From positions 28,523 to 92,522 of the forward strand of contig CANRNY010000003.1 of the NCBI GenBank assembly GCA_947632085.1: a stretch of DNA of 64,000 bases, in the 5' to 3' direction. Below are positions 53,343 through 61,585 of the stretch, piece after piece. Made by a program: the position numbers and the translations under genes. The stretch's first letter is position 1, and the number at the start of each line of letters is the position of its first letter. Origin of the DNA: an uncultured Bacilli bacterium. GTDB taxonomy: Bacteria; Bacillota_I; Bacilli_A; RF39; UBA660. A model generated the notes under the pieces. The model was not told the DNA's origin, ran no database searches, and worked only from the letters and a program-made list of their open reading frames with translations.

Positions 53343-54293
53343 TTAATTAAATCTTTTATAGTATACAACTACACCGCTAGCTACTAGAATTGATGCACCA
53401 GCTAATGCGATGTACATAACTGCATTATCAACTGTATCTGGAGCTTCTTCTTCAACTTCTGAAGCTTTTTCTTTAGTTTTGTAAGCTACATATACTGTTA
53501 CATCTGCGTTTATTTCGTCAGTTTCATCAAATTCAGTTTTTAAATCTTCATCAGTATATAAACCAACTAATTCTAAATCTTCATCAGTTAAAGCAGCTTT
53601 GATTTCAGCCATTTGGTCATCAGTTAATTTTCCAGGTTTTACTAAATCATATGATAAAGGTTCTTCTAATTCAACTTCTTTACCATCTTTCATAACTTTA
53701 ACTGTTACTTTGGCTGGTCTTGCTTCTTCATATTTTGCAGCATTCCATACTTCTTTTTCATCTTCTTGAGATTGAAGAACGATTCCTTTTGGAACTACAA
53801 CAACATTAATTGTTTTAGTTATTGTTTCTCCTTCAGACTCTGATTCTGGTGTAATAGTTAATGTAAAAGTATATTCAATGTTTTTACCAGCTTTGGCAGC
53901 TTCGTTTAAAGAGTTTTCGTCAAAGTTAACATAAACATAGACATCTTTATCTTCATCGCCATGAACTTCTCCAGCTGTAACGACATCTCTATCTAATGTT
54001 ACATTTTTTAAATCATATTTTGAAATGCCATCTGTTGGTAGTGTTATTTTAAAACCAACCCATGCTTTGTTTGCTGTACGTCCACCAGTTCCATCTAAAA
54101 GTTTAAATGTAGCATCATCAAAAGTAATAGTTGTTGTATCACCTTCAGTATCTACTTTAGCCGAACCAGTTTTTAATGTGTCACTTTGAGTATTATTACC
54201 AATTACGACATTCAACGCTTCAGCAGCGCTAACTCTTGGCATTACAACTACTGCTGCAATAAGCATTAGAACTAATAATAATTTTTTCTTCAT
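53343..54293 (-). CDS. Phase-variable surface protein 3
   Basis: 316 residues from ATG 54293 (AGAGAGGA SD). Signal peptide ending MPRVSAAEA, variable N-terminal half (NKAWVGFKITLPTDG), conserved EVWNAAKYEEARPAKVTVKVM and DLELVGLYTDEDLKTEFD, and the anchor EEEAPDTVDN + helix + YYKRFN. Its promoter has a G8 tract and a 17-bp spacer. The 250-bp element lies immediately downstream of its terminator. Confidence 0.82.
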   Translation of the reverse strand: MKKKLLLVLMLIAAVVVMPRVSAAEALNVVIGNNTQSDTLKTGSAKVDTEGDTTTITFDDATFKLLDGTGGRTANKAWVGFKITLPTDGISKYDLKNVTLDRDVVTAGEVHGDEDKDVYVYVNFDENSLNEAAKAGKNIEYTFTLTITPESESEGETITKTINVVVVPKGIVLQSQEDEKEVWNAAKYEEARPAKVTVKVMKDGKEVELEEPLSYDLVKPGKLTDDQMAEIKAALTDEDLELVGLYTDEDLKTEFDETDEINADVTVYVAYKTKEKASEVEEEAPDTVDNAVMYIALAGASILVASGVVVYYKRFN

Positions 54294-54338
54294 ATTTTTT
54301 CCTCTCTTTCTATTTTTATTTAAATTATTATTAAAATA

Positions 54339-54367
54339 ATTATACCCCCCCCGAGAGAAAAAAGCAA
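54339..54367 (-). promoter_or_regulatory. Promoter with G8 tract, surface gene 3
   Basis: Minus-strand TTGCTT (54362-54367), 17-bp spacer ending in eight G (54345-54352), TATAAT (54339-54344). Confidence 0.82.
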
Positions 54368-54371
54368 TCAT

Positions 54372-54398
54372 AAAAAAAAGAAGAGCTTTACTCTTCTT
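54372..54398 (-). terminator. Terminator of the beta-helix surface gene
   Basis: Minus-strand AAGAAGAG, loop TAAAG, CTCTTCTT followed by a T tract. Confidence 0.9.
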
Positions 54399-54406
54399 AG
54401 TTTTTA

Positions 54407-55690
54407 TTAATTAAATCTTTTGTAATATACAACTAGACCACTAGCTACTAAAATTGATGCACTAGCCAAAGCAATATACATAATTGCGTTATCAATTGTG
54501 TTTGGAGTTTCTTCTTTTGATTCTTGTTCTTCTTCAATTTCAGTAAGTGCTTTAATTGCATCATTTAAAGTAGTAGTTGCTACATCTATACTAGATTGTT
54601 CATCAGCTTTTAAAGTTCTAGATATTGCTTTAGCAGCAGTTAATGCTTCTTCTAATGCTTTAATGCTTTCTTCTGTATATTTAGTTTTATCAACTTTTTC
54701 AGCTTCTGCAATAACTTTATCTAATGCAGTGTAATCAACATCTTTTAATACAACATTACCATTTTCATCAGCTTCATAATTAGAATTTTCTAAATATGTG
54801 TCAATGTTTGATGTTTCAGAAAAATTACCACCAGTAATATCTAAAGTGTCTTCTTCATCATTATAGAATAATAATTCAGCATCAAAATCGCCACCTTCAA
54901 CTTCTAATGTTGCTTTGCCAGTAGTACTATTTTGGTTTGTGATTAATGAATTATGACCTTCTTCTCCGTTAGTTTTAAATTCACCATCACTGATTGTCAT
55001 AGTACCAGCATTTTGAATTACTGAGAAATCATGATTTTGAATAAATTCACCACCACTAATAGTAGCTGTTCCGTTATTAGTTAATCCCCAAGATTGAGCA
55101 ACACCAGTAGAAATTGTACCACCAGTAATACTTATAGTACCAGCATTGTGAATAGCTGCAGCATTTGTAGTATTTGAAGTAAATGTACCACCTGATACAG
55201 TCATTTCTCCATTATTACTAACAACTGATAGTCCATTACCTGCAGTAGATAGTATACTAAATGTACCTCCTTGAATTTCAAGAGTTCCATTATTAACTAC
55301 TGTAGAAACATTTTTAGTACCTGTTGCTAGTTCAACTTTACCAGCTTTAGAATTACTAGTATCAATAATAGTTAGATGGCCACCAGTTCTTACATCTATT
55401 GCTGAAGCATAAGCATTTTCACCACAATTAGTACCATCACACCAGTTAGTTAATTTATGACCATTTAGGTCTAATATAACGGTTTCATTAGCATTAACCT
55501 CTAATCCAGCATTTGAATCGTTAGTTAATTTAACTGTAATAGCATCTGTTCCGCTAACTTCAGCTTCCCAACTACGATTTACCCAACAACTAGGATTTGA
55601 GTTATCAGTACAAATAGTTGCGGCATTAACACTCATGACTGCTCCAACCGTTGCACATAAAGCAAATACAAGCATTTTTAGATTTTTCAT
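54407..55690 (-). CDS. Beta-helix surface protein with FIVAR domain and shared anchor
   Basis: 427 residues from ATG 55690. Signal peptide MKNLKMLVFALCATVGAVMSVNA. Residues about 60-310 carry repeated N-NG-x-x-x-I-x-GG-x-F units (TLEIQGGTFS, EMTVSGGTFT, TISITGGTIS), i.e. a right-handed beta-helix. A FIVAR domain follows at about 320-390 (YTALDKVIAEAEKV), then KEETPNTIDN, a helix and YYKRFN. It differs from its neighbours in the extracellular part but shares their anchor. Four Cys lie near the N-terminus. Promoter spacer is 15 bp with G5. Confidence 0.85.
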   Translation of the reverse strand: MKNLKMLVFALCATVGAVMSVNAATICTDNSNPSCWVNRSWEAEVSGTDAITVKLTNDSNAGLEVNANETVILDLNGHKLTNWCDGTNCGENAYASAIDVRTGGHLTIIDTSNSKAGKVELATGTKNVSTVVNNGTLEIQGGTFSILSTAGNGLSVVSNNGEMTVSGGTFTSNTTNAAAIHNAGTISITGGTISTGVAQSWGLTNNGTATISGGEFIQNHDFSVIQNAGTMTISDGEFKTNGEEGHNSLITNQNSTTGKATLEVEGGDFDAELLFYNDEEDTLDITGGNFSETSNIDTYLENSNYEADENGNVVLKDVDYTALDKVIAEAEKVDKTKYTEESIKALEEALTAAKAISRTLKADEQSSIDVATTTLNDAIKALTEIEEEQESKEETPNTIDNAIMYIALASASILVASGLVVYYKRFN

Positions 55691-55738
55691 TTTTTTCTTC
55701 CTTTCTTTTTATTTCGATATCGCGTTGTCGTTAATACA

Positions 55739-55765
55739 ATTCTACCCCCGGTCAACACTTGTCAA
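55739..55765 (-). promoter_or_regulatory. Promoter with short G5 tract, beta-helix gene
   Basis: Minus-strand TTGACA (55760-55765), 15-bp spacer ending in five G (55745-55749), TAGAAT (55739-55744). Two more G would give a 17-bp spacer. Confidence 0.6.
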
Positions 55766-55774
55766 TAATTTAAA

Positions 55775-55800
55775 GAAAAAAAGAAGAGTTACACTCTCCT
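55775..55800 (-). terminator. Terminator of surface gene 5
   Basis: Minus-strand AGAGT, loop GTA, ACTCT then CTTTTTTTC. Confidence 0.78.
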
Positions 55801-55809
55801 TAATTTTTA

Positions 55810-56775
55810 TTAATTAAATCTTTTATAGTATATAGCAACACCACTAGCAACTAATAGAGATGCACCAGCTAAAGCAATGTACATAATTGCGTTATCGATT
55901 GTATCTGGAGCTTCTTCTTCAGCTACTTTAGTTTTGTATACAACATAAACAGTAGTATTTTCTGTTAATTCAGCTTCTGGATCGAATTCATTTTTTAAAT
56001 CTTCATCAGTATATAAACCAACTAAATCAACATCTTTATCAGTTAAAGCTTTTTGAATTTCTGCTACTTGATCTTCACTTAAAGCATATGTTGCAGGTAA
56101 AGTATATGATAAAGGTTTTTCTAATTTAACTTCTTTACCATCTTTCATAACTTTAACTGTAACTGTTACTTTCTTAACATTAGTTTTGTATGTTTCTTCA
56201 GTCCATTCATATTTTGGTTCTTCTTCTGTATAATCTTTTGCTTGAAGAACGATTCCTTTTGGTACTACAACAACTTTAATTGTTTGAGTAGCTACTGGTG
56301 ATTCTTCTCCGTCTTCACTATATAGATATAAAGTAAATATTGATTCTAAATTTTCACCTTTAGCTGCAGCTGCTGTTAATTTAGTAGCATCAAAGCCATA
56401 GTATACATCAACAGTTTTGTCTTCAGGAAGTGTTGTTTCAGCAACTAATGCAGTACCATCTTGTTTGATTTCATATTTTGTAGCACCATCTTCTGGTAAT
56501 GCTATTCTGAAACCAATCCAAGCTTTGTCTGCTGGACGATTATCATCATCTCCATCTGTTGTTCCTTCAATAATTTTAAAAGTGTCATTTTCATAAGTAA
56601 TAGTGTAATTACCATTTTCATCTGGTGTAAGGGTTTGCGCATGAGCATCACTTTTTAATGTATCAGTATTTGTAATATCTGTTACAGTTGCTTTTACATC
56701 GTCTGCCGCATGAACTCTTGGCATTACAACTACTGCTGCAATTAACATTAATACTAATAATAATTTTTTCTTCAT
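55810..56775 (-). CDS. Phase-variable surface protein 5
   Basis: 321 residues from ATG 56775 (AGGAGAGAG SD). Signal peptide MKKKLLLVLMLIAAVVVMPRVHA, then ADDVKATVTDITNTDTLKS. The N-terminal half is unlike paralogue 1, but from VTVTVKVMKDGKEVKLEKP to the end both are almost identical, including EEEAPDTIDN, the helix and YYKRFN. It is the first gene of the tandem array as read on the minus strand. Promoter G8, 17-bp spacer. Confidence 0.82.
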   Translation of the reverse strand: MKKKLLLVLMLIAAVVVMPRVHAADDVKATVTDITNTDTLKSDAHAQTLTPDENGNYTITYENDTFKIIEGTTDGDDDNRPADKAWIGFRIALPEDGATKYEIKQDGTALVAETTLPEDKTVDVYYGFDATKLTAAAAKGENLESIFTLYLYSEDGEESPVATQTIKVVVVPKGIVLQAKDYTEEEPKYEWTEETYKTNVKKVTVTVKVMKDGKEVKLEKPLSYTLPATYALSEDQVAEIQKALTDKDVDLVGLYTDEDLKNEFDPEAELTENTTVYVVYKTKVAEEEAPDTIDNAIMYIALAGASLLVASGVAIYYKRFN

Positions 56776-56817
56776 TATATACTCTCTCCTTCTATTTTTT
56801 AAATTATTATTAATATC

Positions 56818-56846
56818 ATTATACCCCCCCCGAGAGAAAAAAGCAA
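56818..56846 (-). promoter_or_regulatory. Promoter with G8 tract, surface gene 5
   Basis: Minus-strand TTGCTT (56841-56846), 17-bp spacer ending in eight G (56824-56831), TATAAT (56818-56823). Confidence 0.82.
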
Positions 56847-56881
56847 TCATAAAGAGATAGTAAATAGAAAAAGAGTAAAGC

Positions 56882-56906
56882 AAAAAAAAGAGCCCATATA
56901 AAGGCT
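56882..56906 (-). terminator. Terminator of the CDP-alcohol phosphatidyltransferase gene
   Basis: Minus-strand AAAGCC, TTTATAT, GGGCTCTTTTTTTT; a short stem with a strong T tract. Confidence 0.6.
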
Positions 56907-57749
56907 TTATTTATATAATAATTTTTTTAAACTATCATCTTTATGTTCAAGATAAAATTCGGTATCAAATAAATCATGAATTATTTCTTCACGAGATTTT
57001 AATTCTTTCTTCTTTTCAATAATCTTAGCTTTTTCTTTTAATAAAGTTCTCTTCTTAGAATGAATCTCAGAAATAGCAGAATTTTTTTCTTTTTGTTCAA
57101 CTTTTTCATTTCTTTTAGCATCTTGAATTTGAGCTTTCTTTTGATAATCACATACTACATAGACACTACCAGCTATTGCTGGAATAGCAAGAATTGTTGA
57201 AATAAGACCAGGATTTAAGCTTAATAAAGTATTAAAAGATGAAACGTTAATATAACTTAATAAGTTTTTTAAAGTAGGTGCTGAATAAGCAAAATAACTA
57301 CCAATTATAGAAGCTGCTAATAAAACAGTTTTAGCTTTACCAGCTTTACTAGATTGCGAGTTATTACCTCTTTCGACACTTTTATAATTAACATACAAAA
57401 TACCTAGTTCTAAACCAATTATAACTAAAAATAAAGGGTTTAAAGTAGATAATAGTAATAAACATACTATACCAAATGCTTTATCTGATAAAGCATCTAA
57501 AATACTGCCAAAAAAACTTTGAACATGAAGACGACGAGCTAAGAAGCCATCAATAAAGTCTGTAGAAAAGAAACCAATAGCTGATAAGGCGGTAGCAAAA
57601 GCACCATAAGTAGCAAAGATTGGTATAATAGCAATAGTTCCTAAAGAACGAATAAAAGTAATAAGGTTAACTAAGACTTTATTACGAATATTTTTTTTAC
57701 GAGTTTTTTCGTCTTTTTCAATGTTAATGAACTTATCTTTTTTCTTCAT
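56907..57749 (-). CDS. CDP-alcohol phosphatidyltransferase family protein
   Basis: 280 residues from ATG 57749 (AGGAG 10 nt upstream). The family signature D-x2-D-G-x2-A-R-x8-G-x3-D-x3-D is complete (TDFIDGFLARRLH..FFGSILDALSD). About five membrane helices. A long Lys/Glu-rich C-terminal coiled-coil-like tail (about 205-280) is unusual for PgsA or CLS-type enzymes. It makes phosphatidylglycerol phosphate or a related phospholipid; which one is not clear. Confidence 0.87.
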   Translation of the reverse strand: MKKKDKFINIEKDEKTRKKNIRNKVLVNLITFIRSLGTIAIIPIFATYGAFATALSAIGFFSTDFIDGFLARRLHVQSFFGSILDALSDKAFGIVCLLLLSTLNPLFLVIIGLELGILYVNYKSVERGNNSQSSKAGKAKTVLLAASIIGSYFAYSAPTLKNLLSYINVSSFNTLLSLNPGLISTILAIPAIAGSVYVVCDYQKKAQIQDAKRNEKVEQKEKNSAISEIHSKKRTLLKEKAKIIEKKKELKSREEIIHDLFDTEFYLEHKDDSLKKLLYK

Positions 57750-57800
57750 ATTGCATTTACTCCTATCGAATTCATATAATAACAATGGTTTTAGAAATTG

Positions 57801-58382
57801 TCAAACTTTAATATTAACAAACTGTAAGTGATATTGCATGTAGGCGTTAGAAATAATTATTTCGGAAATACAATCATCACTTGAACGAACTAAAACTTCA
57901 GTATCTAATTTTTGATAAACTATATTATATGTATAATCGATATATGGTTCATTATTTATCTCTTCTGGTTTTACATCTTTAATTAAATTAAATATATATT
58001 CGGGTTTTAAGAAGTCAGCATTTACATTAGCAAAGACTTCTTTTTTAGTACTTTCGTTATATTCTTTATTTTCAGGAAGAACACATTTTCCTGTTTCTTT
58101 ATCTTTATTTATTGTACCATCACATTCGTATTTATAAGTTTTATCAGTCATACTATCAAATATGTTATAAATATAATCGTAGTTATTTTTTAATAAATTA
58201 CTTTTTTGAGTTTCGTAGTCTATCTTTTCTTTTTCTTTTTTAGGTTCGGTTGTGGGAATTGGTAATTCGATATCACTTTCTTTTTCAAACCATTTATCAG
58301 GAGCAAAGAAGATGATAAAGATTAAACAACCGATGATTAGTAAGGCATAAATTATTAAGCCGATTATTCTTTTTTTAGTCAT
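57801..58382 (-). CDS. Membrane-anchored protein of unknown function
   Basis: 193 residues: one N-terminal helix (RIIGLIIYALLIIGCLIFIIFFA), a Pro/Glu/Lys-rich linker and an extracytoplasmic domain with two to three Cys (YECDGTINKDKETGKCVLP, SSDDCIS). Start ATG overlaps the fmt stop (TAATG), so they are translationally coupled. No family recognised. Confidence 0.7.
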   Translation of the reverse strand: MTKKRIIGLIIYALLIIGCLIFIIFFAPDKWFEKESDIELPIPTTEPKKEKEKIDYETQKSNLLKNNYDYIYNIFDSMTDKTYKYECDGTINKDKETGKCVLPENKEYNESTKKEVFANVNADFLKPEYIFNLIKDVKPEEINNEPYIDYTYNIVYQKLDTEVLVRSSDDCISEIIISNAYMQYHLQFVNIKV

Positions 58383-59317
58383 TATTTAACAATACTATAT
58401 AGGACTTTTTCTTTAGATAGACCATTGATGTAATCTAATGCTGACATTTCTTTTTTACCAAAGGGTTTAACTCTAGTAATATAAACTACTTTGTCTTTAG
58501 TACATATACCAATATTATCTTTATTTATTTCACAAATAGTTCCGGCTGAAAAAGAACTATCTTTATCACCAATATAACATTCAGTTATTTTTACTTCTTG
58601 ATCATTTATTATTGTATTAGCTTTGGGCCAAGGATTTAAGCCACGAACTTTATTATAAACTTCTTGAGCAGTTTGATTAAAATCAAGATGTTCTTCTTCA
58701 CGAGTTATATTATAAGCGTAGGTAGCTTTACCATTATCTTGAGGAATTCTTTCGTTTGTTCCATTAATAATTGATGGTAATGTTTCTAATAATAAATCAC
58801 GACCAATTATACTTAATGTATCATGAAGGGTACCAACATTATCAGTATTTTTTATAATATATTCTTTGGTTGATATTATGTCACCAGTATCCATATTCTT
58901 GTCCATATACATAATTGTAACACCAGTTTTTTCTTCACCATCGATAATGGCGTGATGAAGTGGTGCTCCACCTCTTAATCTTGGTAGTAATGAGGCATGA
59001 ACATTGATGCAACCTAGTCTTGGGGTATTTAAAATTATTTCAGGGATTATTTGACCATAAGCACATGTAATAATAATATCAGCCCCACTGTTAATTACTT
59101 CATCATAATCATTTCTTATTTTAGTTGGTTGAAAGACTTTGATACCATGACTTAAAGCAACTTTTTTGATTGGGGGCATTTCTAACTCATGATGACGACC
59201 TACTTCTTTATCTGGTTGAGTTACAACTAGAATAACATCGGTGTTTTGAATTAACATTTCTAAAATAGGAACGGCAAAATCAGGAGTTCCCATAAATATA
59301 ACTTTCGTATTTTTCAT
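58382..59317 (-). CDS. fmt: Methionyl-tRNA formyltransferase
   Basis: 311 residues. Formyltransferase core with NVHASLLPRLRGGAPLHHAI (catalytic Asn/His region), GVTIMYMDKNMDTGDII and the C-terminal OB domain. It formylates initiator Met-tRNA using 10-formyl-THF. The C-terminal HhH-like stretch ..KPFGKKEMSALDYINGLS is as expected. Together with map in this window it shows a classical N-terminal Met processing pathway. Confidence 0.95.
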   Translation of the reverse strand: MKNTKVIFMGTPDFAVPILEMLIQNTDVILVVTQPDKEVGRHHELEMPPIKKVALSHGIKVFQPTKIRNDYDEVINSGADIIITCAYGQIIPEIILNTPRLGCINVHASLLPRLRGGAPLHHAIIDGEEKTGVTIMYMDKNMDTGDIISTKEYIIKNTDNVGTLHDTLSIIGRDLLLETLPSIINGTNERIPQDNGKATYAYNITREEEHLDFNQTAQEVYNKVRGLNPWPKANTIINDQEVKITECYIGDKDSSFSAGTICEINKDNIGICTKDKVVYITRVKPFGKKEMSALDYINGLSKEKVLYSIVK

Positions 59318-59353
59318 TTTATCACCTTATCTATTATAACATTTATATAACAT

Positions 59354-60220
59354 TTATTTTCTTCTATTTTCACTTATTAGTGTCATATCTTCTGTAAGTT
59401 CTTTAATACGTTCTACTAGACGACGGGCTTTTACTTCATCATCACTATATTTATTAGTATTTAAATGACCTTCTAGTTCATCAAGAGTTAAGTTAGAAGT
59501 AAAGAATGTTGTTTTGTAATTATTCATTCTTTTTTGAAGGATTGGACCTAAGATTTCATCTCTACCCCATTCAGTAACTCTTTCAGCGCCAATATCATCT
59601 AGTAATAATAGATCAACATTTTCTAAATAATCTATATAATCAGCAAAATTATCAAAATCACTTTTTAAATTACGAAGTAGTTCTGGAAAATATACAATTT
59701 CTGTTGTAACTCTTTTTTTACTTAATTCATTAAATAAAGCAGCAATTAGATATGTTTTACCACTACCAAAATTACCATGTAAATATAAGCCTTTAAATTT
59801 GCCATTACGATCATATTCATCATAAAAATTTTTTAACCATTTAATAACATGAATTCTTTTTTTATCAGTAAGATCTAAATCTGCCATACTAGCATTAGCT
59901 AGTTCTTTTTCACGAGTTGGTTTATTTTTTTCTGATGTTTGAGCTTCTTTTTCATATTTACAAGGAGCATATGAAAAAATAACACTATTATTTTGTTTTT
60001 CAGGATAAAAAATATGACCTTCTAATTTATTTTGGCAATATATTAAACCAGAACAATTACTACAATTATTTATTTCAGATAATGTTCTTTCTAGGGAAGA
60101 TGTATATTTCATTGCTTCTTCATCTTTTAAACCAAGCTTTTTTACTAAAGCACAAAATTTTTTATCTTGGCAAGCATTCTGATAATTTTCTTTTAAAGCT
60201 TTTTCGTTATATTTTTCCAT
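59354..60220 (-). CDS. dnaI: Primosomal helicase loader DnaI
   Basis: 288 residues. N-terminal Zn-binding-like segment with four Cys (NCSNCSGLIYCQ, APCKYE), then an AAA+ domain: Walker A LYLHGNFGSGKTYL, Walker B LLLLDDIGAE, sensor FFTSNLTLDEL. It loads the replicative helicase. It lies directly downstream of dnaB (4 bp), the same pair as in Bacillus. Confidence 0.93.
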   Translation of the reverse strand: MEKYNEKALKENYQNACQDKKFCALVKKLGLKDEEAMKYTSSLERTLSEINNCSNCSGLIYCQNKLEGHIFYPEKQNNSVIFSYAPCKYEKEAQTSEKNKPTREKELANASMADLDLTDKKRIHVIKWLKNFYDEYDRNGKFKGLYLHGNFGSGKTYLIAALFNELSKKRVTTEIVYFPELLRNLKSDFDNFADYIDYLENVDLLLLDDIGAERVTEWGRDEILGPILQKRMNNYKTTFFTSNLTLDELEGHLNTNKYSDDEVKARRLVERIKELTEDMTLISENRRK

Positions 60221-60224
60221 AATA

Positions 60225-61505
60225 TCACCTAAAATCTTTTAATAAATCTTCTAATTCAGATAGTTCTTCATCACTTATTTCTTCTTTTTTAATTTCTGTA
60301 TTAAACCATACTGGTTCGTTAGAAGATACTTTTTTATTAGTTTTATTTTCTATTTTCTTAATTATTTTAGCATTTTCTTTTTTGGCTAATTCCATAGCTT
60401 CTTGAACAGTTTTAATATTGCATCTTTTCCATTGACTAGCAATAGTTTCGATATAAGCTTGATTTAATTTATTATTGTTTTTCTTTAAGGCATAATCGAT
60501 AAGGACATTAACAACAGCTGGTGGTAGTTCTAAATCAATCATTAAACATTCAAGAATTTTTAAATCGTGAGCAGTTGGTTTGGCACCTTTATTTTTTAGA
60601 CGTAAAAAATCATATGGGGTGGTATTTTCAAACATATAAATAATTTTACCTAAAGCTGAGGTATCACCTTCAGGAGTTTTTAAGTATTCTGGTTGTGTAC
60701 GATAAACTAAGGTTGGTAGTTTACCATTGTTATTATATTGATAATATTTACGAGCATTTTTACGTAGTTCTTCTTTATCAAAAGTTCCTTTATCAGTTAT
60801 AACAACACGGAGTAATTCAATCATTTTTAAAGTATCTAAATCATAAATAAAAGCTAGTTGTTCAATTAATTCTTTAGTTTTTTTGGTTAATGCATTTGCT
60901 TTTACTAGACCTTTAGGCATTGAAGATAGCAATAAATCAAAGTCAATAGTATTTTCGAGATTAATATTTAAAGTCGATTTTTCACGAGCTTCAATAGGTT
61001 CGAAATTAGAAGATGATTTGTAAGTATTATTTAATTCTTTAGATATATCATTATAATCTTTTAAATCTATTTTAGGTAGTTCATATTCGTTAATGATTAA
61101 ATCGTATTCGGTTTTACCAATATTATTGTATAAAGTTATATTAAAGATTGGGGAAGAAAAGAATTCTTTAGGACTTAAAGGAGAATATAGTTCATAAACG
61201 TAAGAATTAGGTTCACCCTCTTTTAAATAAGTTTTTAATAATCCTACTCCTTCTAAAGATTCTCGAGCTAGTCTTAGAACTTCTAAACTACTTTTCATAA
61301 TTGTCATTAAATGATGATGTGTATGATCAGAACTCATAATATCTAATAAGTTAATATCTCTTAATAAAGTAAAATAAAGACTGACTGCTATGGGTCCAAT
61401 TATTGGTTCATATAAAGAAATAATATTTTTTTTATCGTCTTCAGTTATGATAGATTTATTAACAACAGTATAAGTATCAGCTGGTAATAAAGATATTATT
61501 TTCAT
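60225..61505 (-). CDS. dnaB: Replication initiation/membrane attachment protein DnaB (Bacillus type)
   Basis: 426 residues. Contains winged-helix and DnaB/DnaD (DDBH2-like) segments: LYEPIIGPIAVSLYFTLLRD at the N-terminus and ..LPPAVVNVLIDYALKKNNNKLN..YIETIASQWKRCNIKTVQEAMELAKK in the C-terminal half, the DnaD-family signature. It works with DnaD and DnaI in helicase loading at oriC. This is not the DnaB helicase of Gram-negatives. Confidence 0.88.
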   Translation of the reverse strand: MKIISLLPADTYTVVNKSIITEDDKKNIISLYEPIIGPIAVSLYFTLLRDINLLDIMSSDHTHHHLMTIMKSSLEVLRLARESLEGVGLLKTYLKEGEPNSYVYELYSPLSPKEFFSSPIFNITLYNNIGKTEYDLIINEYELPKIDLKDYNDISKELNNTYKSSSNFEPIEAREKSTLNINLENTIDFDLLLSSMPKGLVKANALTKKTKELIEQLAFIYDLDTLKMIELLRVVITDKGTFDKEELRKNARKYYQYNNNGKLPTLVYRTQPEYLKTPEGDTSALGKIIYMFENTTPYDFLRLKNKGAKPTAHDLKILECLMIDLELPPAVVNVLIDYALKKNNNKLNQAYIETIASQWKRCNIKTVQEAMELAKKENAKIIKKIENKTNKKVSSNEPVWFNTEIKKEEISDEELSELEDLLKDFR

Positions 61506-61551
61506 AAGACCACACCCTTAATATGTATTATAAACTACATTTTTTTATTTT

Positions 61552-61585
61552 AAAAGAAGAAAAGGACTTAACAGCCCTTTTCTTC
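61552..61585 (-). terminator. Terminator of the thioredoxin-like gene
   Basis: Perfect 10-bp stem GAAGAAAAGG / CCTTTTCTTC with a T tract on the minus strand. The stem codes for the last residues EEKGC and contains the stop codon. Confidence 0.85.

Noticed and set aside
54407..55690. Repeats in the beta-helix gene as a CRISPR or tandem DNA repeat
   Set aside because: Repeats are degenerate at DNA level and in frame; they encode beta-helix coils.
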